64,000 bases of DNA from positions 1 through 64,000 of the forward strand of contig JAPTYO010000048.1 in NCBI GenBank assembly GCA_036873135.1. Reading direction: 5' to 3'. The stretch comes from Clarkia xantiana subsp. parviflora (Eukaryota > Streptophyta > Magnoliopsida > Myrtales > Onagraceae). Below, one piece after another: positions 25,690 to 37,463 of this stretch. Position 1 is the stretch's first letter; every line of letters starts with the position of its first letter. The notes below the pieces were generated by a model that was not told the DNA's origin, did not search any database, and saw nothing but the letters and a program-made list of their open reading frames with translations. A program made the position numbers and the translations under genes.

Positions 25690-26319
25690 TTGATGATTCA
25701 GTTCCATCTTGTTCCCTATTATTGACTTTCTGTCCAGACTTGTTTATCTAATCAAATACAATAACAATACCATCATTAAGTAGTTGAAAATAAATAGTGC
25801 AATGGAAATTAAAAAGGAAAGGTGTATAAATATGACATTTTTCTTAGTCTTCTGTGATGCTTTCTCTACTGCAGACAACATTCGCTTTGATGGTGGACGA
25901 CCTTTACTACGCACTTGTAAATGAGGTAGTAGTTTTTGCCCCTCTTTAAGTTTGGCACCACAACCATCACTTTGATGTTTGCCACCCCAACATGTATCAT
26001 CTTTAAGCTGTTTCTCTCCTCTTCTATGTATTTCATGAAGAACTCGTACTTTTGAGGGGACGATATAGCAATTTCTGCTGCTCCAAAGAACTTTGCACAC
26101 AACTTGTCAAAGTACAAATTTTGCTCATTAGTTTGCAAATCATCATAACAGTTCTTCACATAATAATGACGATGTTTGATATATTTTCTCCACTGAGTAA
26201 GTATAAAACGAGATGGGACTTCTTTCACTTTCTTTTCAATTAGAATCTTCACCATATGCCGACAAACAATTCTCTTGAACTCAAATAGCTGGCAGGTGCA
26301 TCTAATATCACATTCAATC
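25690..26319 (-). pseudogene. FAR1-related (FRS) pseudogene, 3' part
   Basis: C-terminal half of a FAR1/FHY3-related protein. It reads out of the copia insertion site with ECDIRCTCQLFEFKRIVCRH, the SWIM zinc-finger region, then VPSRFILTQWRKYIKHRHYY and a KYEFFMKYIEEE helix, then in another frame a RSKGRPPSKRMLSAVEKASQ tail. These are typical FRS family segments. At least one frameshift separates them (between the overlapping frames at about 25870-26050). FRS proteins are transcription factors derived from Mutator-like transposases. The rest of the gene lies beyond Copia1 at 34641-36290. The joined reading frame across the removed insertion is continuous, which places the insertion in an exon. 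Confidence 0.88.
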
Positions 26320-26617
26320 TATTGAGGATTGTTTTACTTCAAGCTGGGAGTTAAGGGTTGTATTTGTTGTTTTGTTTATTTATGGACTTGTTTGTTCTTT
26401 CTGGAGGACCCCTCTGTGACGTTGTTATTTATTTTGGGGGGGGGGGGGGGGGGGGCCTTGTTCCTTCTTTTATTTGTTTGGGGTGTTTTAACACTCTTTC
26501 GTTAGATATTAGGTATTTAGGGAGAGGGAGTCCACATGAAGGAACACTCCCGGTGACCCCAAGTGCTTGTGCCTTTCTTCCTTTCTGTTTATAGGGTTTT
26601 GATCTCAAACTCGATTA
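26320..26617 (+). repeat. Copia1 5' LTR
   Basis: 298 bp, starting TATTGAGGATTG and ending CTCGATTA. It contains a 20-base G homopolymer at 26436-26455 where the 3' LTR has only six G. A few other substitutions separate the two LTRs. Confidence 0.9.
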
Positions 26618-26918
26618 TGGTATCAGAGCCATCCATGGCTTCCCGATTCGCCACTCTTTCAATTCCCTCCACCACTATCTGCTATAGCTAGTCTGTGTCT
26701 CCTATTATTCTTCCTTCCCAATTGTCTCTTCACTGCTTTGTTCTTCTCAGCGAGGTGTGAAGCGATTCGTATTCCTTCCTTTGACGATTCGTCTCCTTGG
26801 CGATCTTGGCTCGGTGTGACCTTGTATGTGGATTCGCGAAGTCCGTTGAACCAATTCGCGAAGTTGTTTTGCGCCTTCCTGCGATCTCTCAGAGCAACCA
26901 GTTCTTATCTCTTCTCTG

Positions 26919-27952
26919 ATGGCTAACGAGGAACGCCGTGGAGATCTATTGAATCCTTCTGAAATCTCTGGTAAGAGTTTGTTTGGAGGAGATCAGTTTC
27001 CTGAGGTACACTCGCAGCATCCGTTATTTTTTGCTTCGTCTGATAACCCTAGCATGAGTGTTGTTTCCGATAGACTGTCTGGATATGATAATTACGCTAT
27101 GTGGAGTAGATCTTTCTTCATATTCTTGCATGGTAGAAACAAGTTAGGTTTCATTCATGGAAGTTGTGCACGAGAAAAGTTTAAAGATACCTTACGAGAC
27201 CTATGGGATCGGTGCCACACTGTTGTTTGTGGTTGGCTCCTAAATTCCGTTGAACGTGACATCAAGAATATCATTATGTATGTCACTAGTGCCTCTGTTA
27301 TATGGTCTGAACTGAAAGAGATGTTTGATAAAAGGAATGGTTCTAGGATTTACCAACTCCATAGAGACATTGTTCTTACTAGGCAAGGATTGGATAGCAT
27401 TTCTATCTTTTATACGAAGCTCAAATTTCTTTGGGCTGAGTATGACTCTGCTTCCAACATACCACATATTGAGGGAGATGACTTCAAGAGGCATCTTGAA
27501 CACAAAGATAACCAACGTTTATTTCAGTTCATGATGGGATTAAATGAAAGCTTTGCTGCTGTGAGGAGTCAATTGCTCCTTTTGGATCCTCTTCCCTGCC
27601 TTAATCAGGCCTATAGTATGCTGATCCAGGAAGAAGGTCAAAGAGGAATATCATCTGATATTGCTGGAGGGGTTAACAACCTTGGTGGAAATGCTGGCAC
27701 TGTGACAAAAAAAAATTGCACAGTTCAGAAAGGCGCTATGCGAGAGGATGCGATTTCTGCAAGAAAAAGAAGCACTGCAAGGAGAATTGCTTCAAATTGA
27801 GGGACAACATAAAAGGGAAAGGAAGTACCATTGCCACCTCTTTTGGGAATGTAGGCATGGAACTTGATGTATCAATGAATGCTTCCACCAATTTCTACTC
27901 CAAGTATGGGGCCTTCTCATGGGCTAATCACATTCACCTCAGAGCAATTTGA
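26919..27952 (+). pseudogene. Copia1 gag (frameshifted)
   Basis: Begins at ATG 26919 and runs 293 codons. It has the copia gag pattern: a SDNPSMSVVSDRLSGYDNYA segment, a WDRCHTVVCGWLLNSV segment and a SVIWSELKEMFDKRNGSRIY segment of the UBN2/Retrotran_gag type. A frameshift in the A-run near 27708-27715 moves the nucleocapsid CCHC knuckle (C-x2-C-x4-H-x4-C, CDFCKKKKHCKENC) into the frame covering 27716-27952. The protein would package element RNA into cytoplasmic particles; the shift means this copy cannot make a complete Gag. Confidence 0.85.
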
Positions 27953-28482
27953 GCGTTTCATACAAAGCTTTGGGCAAGGGGGTAGTTCTCTTGTAAGTTC
28001 TAGTGTACAGGTTATGAACCAACATCCAGCTGTGGCAAGTATATCTCTTCTTTCTTCTTCTGTTAAAAATGCTGATCATTGGATAATTGACACTGGGGCT
28101 ACTAATCACATGACACATAGATTTGATTGGCTTGAAAACAAAAAATCAATAAGTAACTCCATAGTCCAATTACCCAATGGTTTATATTCTGATGTTTGTG
28201 GCATTGGGGAACATATCATTTTTCAAAATAGAAAACTGCATGATGTTCTTTATATACCTGATTTTAAATTTAATCTTTTGTATGTTTCTAAATTGACAAA
28301 GGATCTAAACGGTTCTGCAAAAAAATTTCCTCAATTTGCAATCCTGCAGGACCTCTCAAGTGGGAGGGTCTTGGGGACTTTTAAGGAAGTCTCTAGCCTT
28401 TATTTTTTCAAGAGTATTGGTAATAATTCAAATTCTATTGCTTTGAACATTTCAAGTAAAAATGATGATATGTTGTGGCACT
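27953..28482 (+). pseudogene. Copia1 protease, up to the nested insertion
   Basis: Aspartic protease segment WIIDTGATNHMTHRF, with catalytic DTG at 28089-28097, followed by LYIPDFKFNLLYVSKL, as in copia pol. The frame ends at the nested LTR element, which splits the WH...RLGH motif of the GAG-pre-integrase region at the GCACT target site. It lies in a different frame from gag. Confidence 0.85.
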
Positions 28483-31363
28483 TGTTGGAATACGGGGACG
28501 TAATACTACGGAATGCTAAACGTGTACTAGTAAGTAATCTAATTACGCAGCGGAATAATGTACACATACCTCAATAGCTTTCCTGCCCAAGAACGTTTGG
28601 AGGGAGTTCTGATCCTCCGGTCGGAACCCGTACAAGTTCTTCGTGAGAAGAAGTCCTACGCGGTATAAGCTCCACAACAAATCCTCTGATCGATTCTACA
28701 ACGGGGACAGAACCTCGGACTGATGTGCACCGAAAATCTTAACTAAGGGTGAGAGGGTTTCTCTCAAGTTCCATGGAGGGACTTATTAATTTGATTGATG
28801 TGTTAAACCCCTTAGGAGACCCCTTATATATAGCATTGGTGGAGTGGACAAAAGTCCACTCCAACCAATGTGGTACATGGTTCGGCCGAACCATACTAAT
28901 TAAGGGGGGGCCCAATTTTGGCCTCCCATGTCAATTAGGGATTGGGTCTGACCCAATTAACATAATGTGACAATTACCTAATTAACTTAGGCTTTCCCAT
29001 GGCCCTTATTTTTTATTTTGTAAAATTATCCGATAATTTACGCATGCATAATACTCAATCACGCCATAAACATCGAACAAACCAAAACAACATGCTCACG
29101 CGTCATGCGTCTAATGTTCCTTAGCATACATAATTCTACTTAAAGTAAATTACCACATGCTATCATTCATGAATATTCTAGCATATGTGTCAAAATATGC
29201 AACTTCCGCATACATCATGCATAATTGGCGACTGGTATTTTCAGTTTTAAAAACGTTTTGAAAATATTAGGGGCTGACTTGCAATTCATGCTTACAATCA
29301 ATCATGCGAAATTTCTAGACATGGATTCTAGGCAATTTCAATCAGCATAGCATGTCTATCCTATTGCGCATACCATATATTTAAATCACAGAGCTCAATG
29401 CTTGCAATTTATTATCCAGCTAGCTTGACTAAGTCAAGACGACAGTTCTAATATATATGTTACAGAAAGTAAACAGTTGCAATTCAGCCCACTAATTTAA
29501 TTCAGTACCAAAAACATGCATATCCGAGATCTATCCTCATAATCGTAACCAGGTATTAGGGTTTTATCCGAAATGTGTTAAAACGTAAACCCTAAGAGCA
29601 CTGTTTAGGTTAACTTTTACTTTTAAAGTTCGAAAAAAAAAAATTTGGACTTTAAAATTTGACATCCTATTTTATTGAACATTTAAAATTTTCAAAAGTA
29701 TTTAAAATTTTGTTCAGTCCAATTTAAAATCCGGTCTGAGTCGGTCCGATTTTTTAAAATCCGGTTTGGTCCGAAACGGTTCAATAAAATAAGATTGTGG
29801 TTCGGTTCATCACTCGAAACCGGTTCGGTTTAGATTCACTTAGTTACTTTAGTCCGACCCGACTCGACTAGGTCGACCCGATTAAGAAATCCCGGATTGG
29901 TTTAACCCGTTCCGGTTTTGCAAATTGGACCGGCCCGATAAACCCATTGGGTTTAGCCCACAAGAAACATTAATTATGTAAAATACTTTCCAATATTGCT
30001 AATATATATATATATATATATATATAAAATTCGGCACTTATATATTATTAATATATATAAATATTGTCAATATTCTATCTTTAAGATGTAAACAAATTAA
30101 CAATATATATATATATATAAAATTTTCGGCCGAATATATATATATACATATACATATAATTATTGCCAAATATATGTTTAGGGATAAAATATATAGACAA
30201 TACATCTTCTTAATCTTTTTAAGTAACCAAATCCTATCAATATATCTTTATCCCTATCTTTTAACTAAATATATTGATAGTTTATATATATTTTACTATA
30301 TAATGTGAATCTTTCCTTATCTTTCTAATTTATAGATATATTGTCTCATTTTAATAAAATTAAAATATGGTAACAAATATATCTAACCTAGGCCTGCCGA
30401 ATTTTTCTTTCTTGCACCCTAAGAAATTAAAAAATTTACCTAATAATTCACCTAGGGTTTCGGCCATAACACCAAAAATTGACAAATTGTCAAATTTTAA
30501 GATCAAATACTACTATGATCATGAATCCAAAAAGTGTTCTTGATAAAACTCGTCGTGTTCTTGAAGATCATGAACATCTAACTTAAATTTAAACAAGAAT
30601 TTTCGGTTTTAATCTATAAAAACATGTAAATTCCGAAAATTTTAAGTTTTTAAAGATCAAACATATGAAATTTGTTTAAAAATTTCGGATTACTCATGGT
30701 GTTCATCATAAAAATTTCGGTTTTTATAAAATTTTCAAGAACATCAGTTTATCAAAATTTTAAGAACTTCTAACCTCGCTCTGATACCACTGTTGGATTA
30801 CGGGGACGTAATACTACAGAATGCTAAACGTGTACTAGTAAGTAATCTAATTACGCAACGGAATAATGTACACATACCTCAATAGCTTTCCTGCCCAAGA
30901 ACGTTGTGGAGGGATTTTTGATCCTCCGGTCGGAACTCGTACAAGTTCTTTGTGAGAAGAAGTCCTACGCGGTATAAGCTCCACAACAAATCCTCTGATC
31001 GATTCTACAACGGGGACAGAACCTCGGAATGATGTGCACCGAAAATCTCAACTAAGGGTGAGAGGGTTTCTCTCAAGTTCCTCAATGGAGGGACTTATTA
31101 ATTTGATTGATGTGTTAAACCCCTTAGGAGACCCCCTATATATAGCATTGGTGGAGTGGACAAAAGTCCACTCCAACCAATGTGGTACATGGTTCGGCCG
31201 AACCATGCTAATTAAGGGGGAGACCCAATTTTGGGCCTCCCATGTCAATTAGGGATTGGGTCTGGCCCAATTAACCTAATGTGACAATTACCTAATTAAC
31301 TTAGGTAATTTCCTTAACATTGACGGGCTACCAATTACGGCGCCACGTCACCACATGCTAACA
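28483..31363 (-). mobile_element. Nested non-coding LTR element (LARD-like) in Copia1
   Basis: Two direct repeats at 28483-28991 and 30791-31363, with target duplication GCACT at 28478-28482 and 31364-31368. The element is on the minus strand: GCTCTGATACCA at 30778-30789 is the complement of the Met-tRNA primer site and sits next to the right-hand LTR, which is therefore the 5' LTR. The LTR ends TGTTGG...CTAACA. The left LTR lacks about 55 bp present at the inner end of the right copy, so the polypurine-tract region is probably deleted. The 1.8-kb interior has AT repeats and CCGGTTTGG/GGTTCGG-like motifs but no coding sequence, so it must depend on proteins from another element. Confidence 0.9.
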
Positions 31364-32490
31364 GCACTGTCGTTTAGGTCATTCTTCTGTAAAAGTTCTT
31401 AAGCAAATTCCTTCCCTTGACTGTTTTAGAAATCAACATGTTGATGTTCAAAACTGTGATGTTTGGCCAATGGCCAAAATCACTAGGCCTTCCTTTATCT
31501 GATAATAAAGCTGATTCCCTTTTTTATCTTGTCCATTCTGATATGTGGGGGCCCTATCATACATCTACTTATGATAACAAGCGTTTTTTTTTTCTGACTT
31601 TGGTAGATGATTATTCTAGACTTACCTGGGTTTTCCTTATGCAGTTTAAATCTGATGTCCCCTTGCTTATTAAAAACTTTGTTGCAATGATTTAATTAAA
31701 ATCAGTTTAATAAATGTGTTAAAACTTTTAGAACAGATATGGCACATAATTTTTCAATGAGCAACTCAGTTCTTTTTTCAAAAGAAAATGGATTATACAT
31801 CAGAGTAGTTGCTCTTATACTCCACAGCAGAATGGAAGAGTTGAGTGTAAGCATAGGTACCTCTTAGAGGTGGCTAGAGCTTTGAAATTGCAAAGTTATC
31901 TCCCTAATCGTTTTTGGGGAGACTGTGTCCTCACTTCTTGTTATTTGATCAACTTAATGCCCTCCACTGTTTTAGATGGCAAGTGTCCCTTGGAAATTTT
32001 AAAAGGAGGAGGTGTTAAGGTTGATCATTTAAGAGTTTTTGGATGTTTGGTGTTTGCCAAAGATTTAGTTGTTTTAGACAAGTTTTCTAGTCGTGGCATA
32101 CTTTCTGTTTTTATTGGATATTCTGAGACACATAAAGGATATAAACTTTATGATTTGGTTAAAAGAAGGATTTTTGTCAGTAGAGATGTCAATTTTCGTG
32201 AAAATATATTTCCCTTCAAGACCAGCAAACCTGATTTGTTACCTATCTTTGGCTCCCAAACACCTAGAGACTCCATCTATAATGAGGGACACAATGTTTT
32301 TCCTTCTGAGATGCATTTGAATAGCAATGATTCTTCTAATGATGTCATGGAACCTCCTACTATTGAACTGAATGGGGATAATCATGCTAGAACTGATCTT
32401 CTCCCTCCTGACAATGAATCTTTTTTGATGAGGGTTGTAGTACCTCAGATGATGATATTAATGTCTTACCAGATGATGAGCTATTGAACA
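31364..32490 (+). pseudogene. Copia1 integrase region (broken)
   Basis: Continues after the nested element with the RLGHSS segment. Then comes a HSDMWGPYHTSTYDNKRFFF segment with the LVDDYSRLTWVFL part of the rve integrase core, followed by a stop near 31693 and a degenerate stretch. It resumes with SYTPQQNGRVE and KHRYLLEVARALKLQ, then CPLEILKGG and LRVFGCLVFAKD. Integrase would cut host DNA and join the cDNA ends; several frame changes show it is inactive. Confidence 0.85.
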
Positions 32491-32496
32491 GTTCTG

Positions 32497-34220
32497 ATGG
32501 AAACCTTGAATCTAATTTTTCCAATCAGAATGTACAGGTTTTACACAGATCAGGAAGAGATTAAAATGCCTGCTAAACTCAAGGATTATGTTATTCGGAA
32601 TTGCAGAGTTCTTTATCCCATAGAGGATTATATATCCTATGAGCATGTTTCTGACCCATATTTGTGTTTTTTTACTAATATTTCTAAGTTGTCTGAGCCT
32701 GAGAATTTTAGTGATGCTTCAAAGGATCCAAATTGGGTCAAAGCAATGACAGAGGAGGTTGACGCACTTGAAGCTAATGGTACTTGGTCCCTTGTAGATC
32801 TTCCAAAAGGTAAAAGTGCTATAGGTTTTAAATGGGTATATAAAGTGAAATATAACTCGGATTGTACTTTTGAAAGATATAAGGCAAGATTGGTAGCTAA
32901 AGGGTATAAACAACAGTATGACATAGATTATTATGAAACCTTTTATCCTGTTACCAAAATGAAAACTGTTAGAACTATACTTGCTTTAGCTTCAATTCAT
33001 GCATGGCCTTTATATCAGATGGATGTTTTTAACGCATTCCTACATGGAGACCTTGATGAGGAGGTGTATATGCATGTCCCTCAGGGGTTTGGCAATCAAT
33101 GGGGTAAAGTTTGTAGATTGCTCAAATCCCTATATGGCCTCAAACAGGCTTCCAGACAGTGGAACATTAAGCTTTGTGATACCTTATTGGCTACTGGTTA
33201 TTCTCAGTCTAAACTAGATTATTCAATGTTTACTAAGCATGTTGGTAGCCAAATTGTTATTTTGCTTGTCTATGTTGATGACTTGCTTATCTCTGGTAAT
33301 AGTGCTGATCTGATTAATGAATTGAGATATGTGTTGCAAATGAGTTTTCGTATGAAGGATTTAAGAGAAATGAGATATTTTTTAGGTATTGAAGTTTCTA
33401 GATCTAGTAATATCATGCTATCCCAAAGGAAGTATGCTCTTGACATGATTGATTATGTACGTCTTTCTGGTTGCAAAGTGGTAAGGACCCCCTATAGAAC
33501 AAAACTTGAAATTAACCTTTTGTGAGTATGATAGCCATCTGAATGTGAATAAGGAGGACCATCCCCTAGATGATGTTAGTCCTTATAGACGAGTGATAGG
33601 GAAATTGCTTTACCTTACCATGAATAGGCATAATATTTCCTTCTCTGTTCAGTATTTAAGTTAGTTTATTCAGAACCCTAAGCAGTCCCATTTCCAGGCT
33701 GCTCTTCGTGTTGTCAAGTATATTAAAAGGGAGCCTGGGAAGGGTTTGTTTTTGGATTCTGGTTCTGAGGTTAGATTGTTTGGTTATTGTGACTCTGACT
33801 GGGGAGGTTATGTGATGACTAGGAGGTCTGTTACTGGGTACTATGTTAAACTTGGTAACTCCTTGATCTCGTGAAAGAAAAAGAAGCAGCAAACTGTATC
33901 TTTATCCTCAGATGAGGCTGAGTACATCAGTATGGGTAAGACTGTTGCAGAGTTGATATGGTTGAGAAACTTGTTGGATGAATTAGGTTTTAAAACAGTC
34001 TAATGCTTCCCTTTTATATTGTGATAGTACTGCTGCCATTCAAATTGCTAAAAATCTTGTTTTTCATGAACAGGCCAAGCACATTGAAATAGCATGCCAT
34101 TTTATCAGATCTCGGTTGCTTTCTAAGATTGTGCAGCTTAGGCATTTGAGGACCAAGGATCAGCTAGCTGATATATTCACTAAGGCATTGCCAGGAGCAC
34201 AACATGAGAAGTTGAGCAGG
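32497..34220 (+). pseudogene. Copia1 reverse transcriptase and RNase H (broken)
   Basis: 32497-33525 is a long frame covering RVT_2: WVKAMTEEVDALEANGTWSLV, ERYKARLVAKGYKQQ, YQMDVFNAFLHGDLDEEVYM, SLYGLKQASRQWN and the catalytic LLVYVDDLLISGN. A frameshift at about 33525 is followed by the tether and the Ty1-type RNase H (about 33770-34100, CDSDWGGY...SRRSVTGYY-like and [11 protein letters not shown]). The last segment before the 3' LTR has the [18 protein letters not shown] ending common in copia elements. Stops and frame changes interrupt RNase H. Confidence 0.88.
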
Positions 34221-34357
34221 ATGATGGGGCTGGGAAATATCTATAGGCAGGGGGAGCAACATTTTGAAGATGTCCCAGATTGATCTTTGTGTCTTTTGTT
34301 TTGAGTCTTTTTTGTTTTGAGCAGATGATCTTTTTGTACTTCTAGCTTGAGGGGGAG

Positions 34358-34640
34358 TATTGAGGATTGTTTTACTTCAAGCTGGAAGTTAAGGGTTGTA
34401 TTTGTTGTTTTGTTTATTTGTGGACTTGTTTGTTCTTTCTGGAGGACCCCTCTGTGACGTTGTTATTTGTTTGGGGGGTTTTATTCCTTCTTTTATTTGT
34501 TTGGGGTGTTTTAACACTCTTTCGTTAGATATTAGGTATTTAGGGAGAGGGAGTCCACATGAAGGAACACTCCTGGTGACCTCAAGTGCTTGTGCCTTTC
34601 TTCCTTTCTGTTTCTAGGGTTTTGATATCAAACTCGATTA
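34358..34640 (+). repeat. Copia1 3' LTR
   Basis: 283 bp, preceded directly by the polypurine tract. It is colinear with the 5' LTR apart from a few substitutions and the short G run. Confidence 0.9.
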
Positions 34641-36290
34641 CATTCTCATTAAACCATATTCTATATTGAACCATTTTCTCAGAGAATCCATCTTTACCCC
34701 TTAATATATCCATAACATAAAAAATGGATATTGCACCTTCAACTTTCGACAATGAAAAATTGTAGAAAAGCGTACATTTTATCTCATCTTGAAACAGTTT
34801 AAATATATTGTTTGTGTATGCTTCCTGAAATTGCTTCTCGAATAAATACCCCGTGATAAGCTTATATGTTGAGTTAAGAGAATCATAATCTGCTTTCATC
34901 TATTTCTCCACTTTACTTTTTAACGCATTATCATATTGCTCCACGAATTGTTTCAAAGAAGTTTTGGCATTGACATAATCATCAAAAAAATGCATTCATA
35001 CCTTCACTTCTTTGGTAGTAGACATACCAGCCCAAAATATCTTCTTAACAAATGCTGGAGCCCAACGAATTCGGTCCAAGGAGTTCAGCCACTCATTCTT
35101 CTCAAGTTTGAAATCTTCAATCATTCTAGACCAACCATCGTCAAATTCCTCCGGGCTTAAAGTCTCATACACAATACTCTTAAGTCTCTTTTTTCAGTGG
35201 TTTGTACTGAGAAAATCCACCAAATTTTTCAGGAAGCTTCTTCATGATATGCCAAAGACAAAGTCTATGATGAGTTTCTGGGAACACCTTTGCCACTCCT
35301 GCCTGGATAGATCGACACGGATCAGTTACTATTGCATTGGGATGACACCCTCTCATGCACTTTAGCCATGATTCGAACAACCACTTTAGCCATGATTCGA
35401 ACAACCAAGTGTACGTCTCTATATATTCGGATGATAGTAAACAACACCCAAACAAGATAGATTGCCCATGGTGGTTCACTCTAACAAATGGAGCAAATGG
35501 CATATTATATCTATTTGTTAGATAAGTACTGTCGAACGACACGACATCCCCAAATGATTCATAAGCTGCCATTGACCTTGCATCGGCCCAAAATACATTT
35601 CCGTAAACGACCATCATCATCCATGTCAATTACATGGAAAAAGTTTGAATTTCTTTTTTGCATACAAACAAAGTAATCGCGAAGTGCTTCAGCATCCCCA
35701 TACCAAGTCTTAATTGTCTCACTTTAGCTATGAAGTTGCGACAATCTTTCTCCTCAAAAGGAAAATTTTCATACCCTCCAGCTTCAACAACTAATGACTG
35801 AAAATTCTTGTACATAGGAATTCCGGCTTGATCATTTAGAGCAAGTCTTCTCTTTTAATGTGCATCAATTTTCTTATGAGATCTTTGAAAACGTGACTTT
35901 TTTGGACTCAAAACATGATTGTGCTCTAAGTAAACACCAGATAGAGTGCACTTACCATCACTATCAACAATCACATTAATCTTAGCCTTGCAACTGCTCT
36001 TAGTTGTCGCCCTCGAGTAAAGTGGATTTTTTGAAGTTGATACATATTTACCTCCTTTTACACACCTGAGTGCATAATATATCCTTTGTCCGTGGGCGTT
36101 GCTTTTCATACTAAACTTTCGAACTTAAAATCCTACTTGGTAGGAATATTTATCATAGTAGTTTCAAACTTCATCTTCTGAATTAAAAACCATCCCTACC
36201 CGTGGAACTATCTCTTCAACATTAGTCGTGGTTATCTCTGAATAATTAATTGTATCAACTTTTTCTGCATCATTAAGAGGCTCCATTTCC
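34641..36290 (-). pseudogene. FAR1-related (FRS) pseudogene, 5' part
   Basis: Reads right to left from about 36290. The N-terminal FAR1 DNA-binding domain (VRKFSMKSNAHGQRIYYALR, CKAKINV, HNHVLSPKKSRFQRSHKK) is followed by the MULE transposase-like core with SFGDVVSFDSTYLTNRYNMP, HPNAIVTDPCRSIQAGVAKV and HHRLCLWHIMKKLP, and the WAPAFVKKIFWAGMSTT region. Three in-frame stops lie in and just after the DNA-binding domain (about 36149, 36116 and 35856). Frameshifts occur near 35650 and 35600 and again near 35190. A 24-bp tandem duplication near 35365-35412 repeats WLFESWLK. FRS proteins act in light signalling as nuclear transcription factors; this copy is clearly dead. Confidence 0.9.
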
Positions 36291-37239
36291 ATTGAATCTA
36301 ATAAAATTACCCATCATTCAAGTATCTAATTTTACAAATAACACAATGTAAATATTTAGGAAGATAACAATGCAATTTTTAGCAAATATACATGATTAAC
36401 AATGCAATCAGTCCCTCACAAGATTGTTAAAAGTGTACTCAATATTATATATACTAGAAAATCCACAAGTCTTAAGACACTTATACATGATTAACACATT
36501 CACGGGTCTTAAGTTTTTTAACCGAGTAAGATGAACGTATTTATAAAACATTTACAATTGAGAAGAATATTATGTTAGAATACTTACAATTACAAAACAA
36601 GTACTCAAGTTATGAGATTGCTCACAACGAATGCTTGGCCATCTCTCAAATTGCTCTTCACGATATAATATTGGTGGTGAATGCAAATCTTCTCTGTCGC
36701 AAGTTTGTAAATATTGCCTGGTAGTGATTCTGACATTTCATCTTCTCTCATTTAATTAGTAATAATAATATTTTCTCTTTCAATTCTATGAAGAGGATAA
36801 GGGTATTAATGGATATGAATGAGAGAGATGTTTCCTATTAAATAATAATTGTTGAAAAAGACAAAGTGACGTGGATGTGTATGTGCTTTCGTTTAGTATT
36901 TCGGTTGGAATTTCTTACCGAATAGCATTTCCCGTAAAATAAATAACTAGTTTTTTTTTTTTTTTTTTTTAAATGAGATGTTATCATGCAATTAGTGAGG
37001 AATTATTGTCGGATGGATTTAGAGTATGTATTTTCGTGAAAGCAAAGCAGAGTCCATAATTTCTTACTATAAAATTATGTAAATCTTAAAGCTACTTCAA
37101 ATATACTTTTATCAATCTAGAATTTACCCGGTTAAATTATTTATCTAATTTTAATAATTTAGAATTCACCATACCAAATTTTAGCCAATTATAATAGAAT
37201 TTTAAAATATACCCTATAATTATTTACTATAATTATTTA
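36291..37239. other. AT-rich DNA upstream of the FRS pseudogene
   Basis: Former upstream or 5' UTR region of the FRS gene. It contains a poly-T run at about 36952-36970. No gene or recognisable element was seen. Confidence 0.4.
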
Positions 37240-37251
37240 AAAAAAAACATT

Positions 37252-37463
37252 GATTAAAATTATTTCTAGGGAAAGGAGGACTCGTCCCAAACGGGCCGGC
37301 CTCTCGACTATACTAGGCTGTTGGTGGTGTTATGTTGACGGAACCAGTGCATGCGCTGATTGTTCATAAGTATGATATGCTCGCAAATGAACACGAAAGT
37401 CCGGACATTACGTAACGAGATGGGCCTAGGGTCGCCACTACTAGCCTATTCCTTATATTTACC
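37252..37463 (+). mobile_element. SINE copy 2, 5'-truncated (no tRNA head)
   Basis: The last 130 bp match the tail of the SINE at 59736-59978: TTGTTCATAAGTATGATATG, then AAAGTCCGGACATTACGTAA, GGGATGGGC-like and CCACTACTAGCC, ending TATTTACC. It starts at GATTAAAAT, which corresponds to a point just after the tRNA-like head of the other copy, so it is 5'-truncated. Target duplication AAAAAAAACATT at 37240-37251 and 37464-37475 (A-rich, so weaker evidence). About 60 bp in the middle (about 37272-37332) has no counterpart in the other copy. Confidence 0.8.

Larger units (their letters stand above)
26320..34640 (+). mobile_element. Copia1: Ty1/copia retrotransposon inserted in the FRS gene
   Basis: Flanked by LTRs at 26320-26617 and 34358-34640, with a primer-binding site TGGTATCAGAGCC (Met-tRNA complement) at 26618-26630 and a polypurine tract TTGAGGGGGAG at 34347-34357. 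The target duplication is CAATC (26315-26319) versus CATTC (34641-34645), one mismatch. Removing the element and one duplicate restores the FRS frame. Domain order is gag, protease, integrase, reverse transcriptase, RNase H, so it is copia rather than gypsy. It is broken by several frameshifts and by a nested LTR element at 28483-31363. Confidence 0.95.

Noticed and set aside
28749..31252. Open frames of about 70 codons duplicated at 28749 and 31034
   Set aside because: They are the same stretch of the two LTRs of the nested non-coding element.
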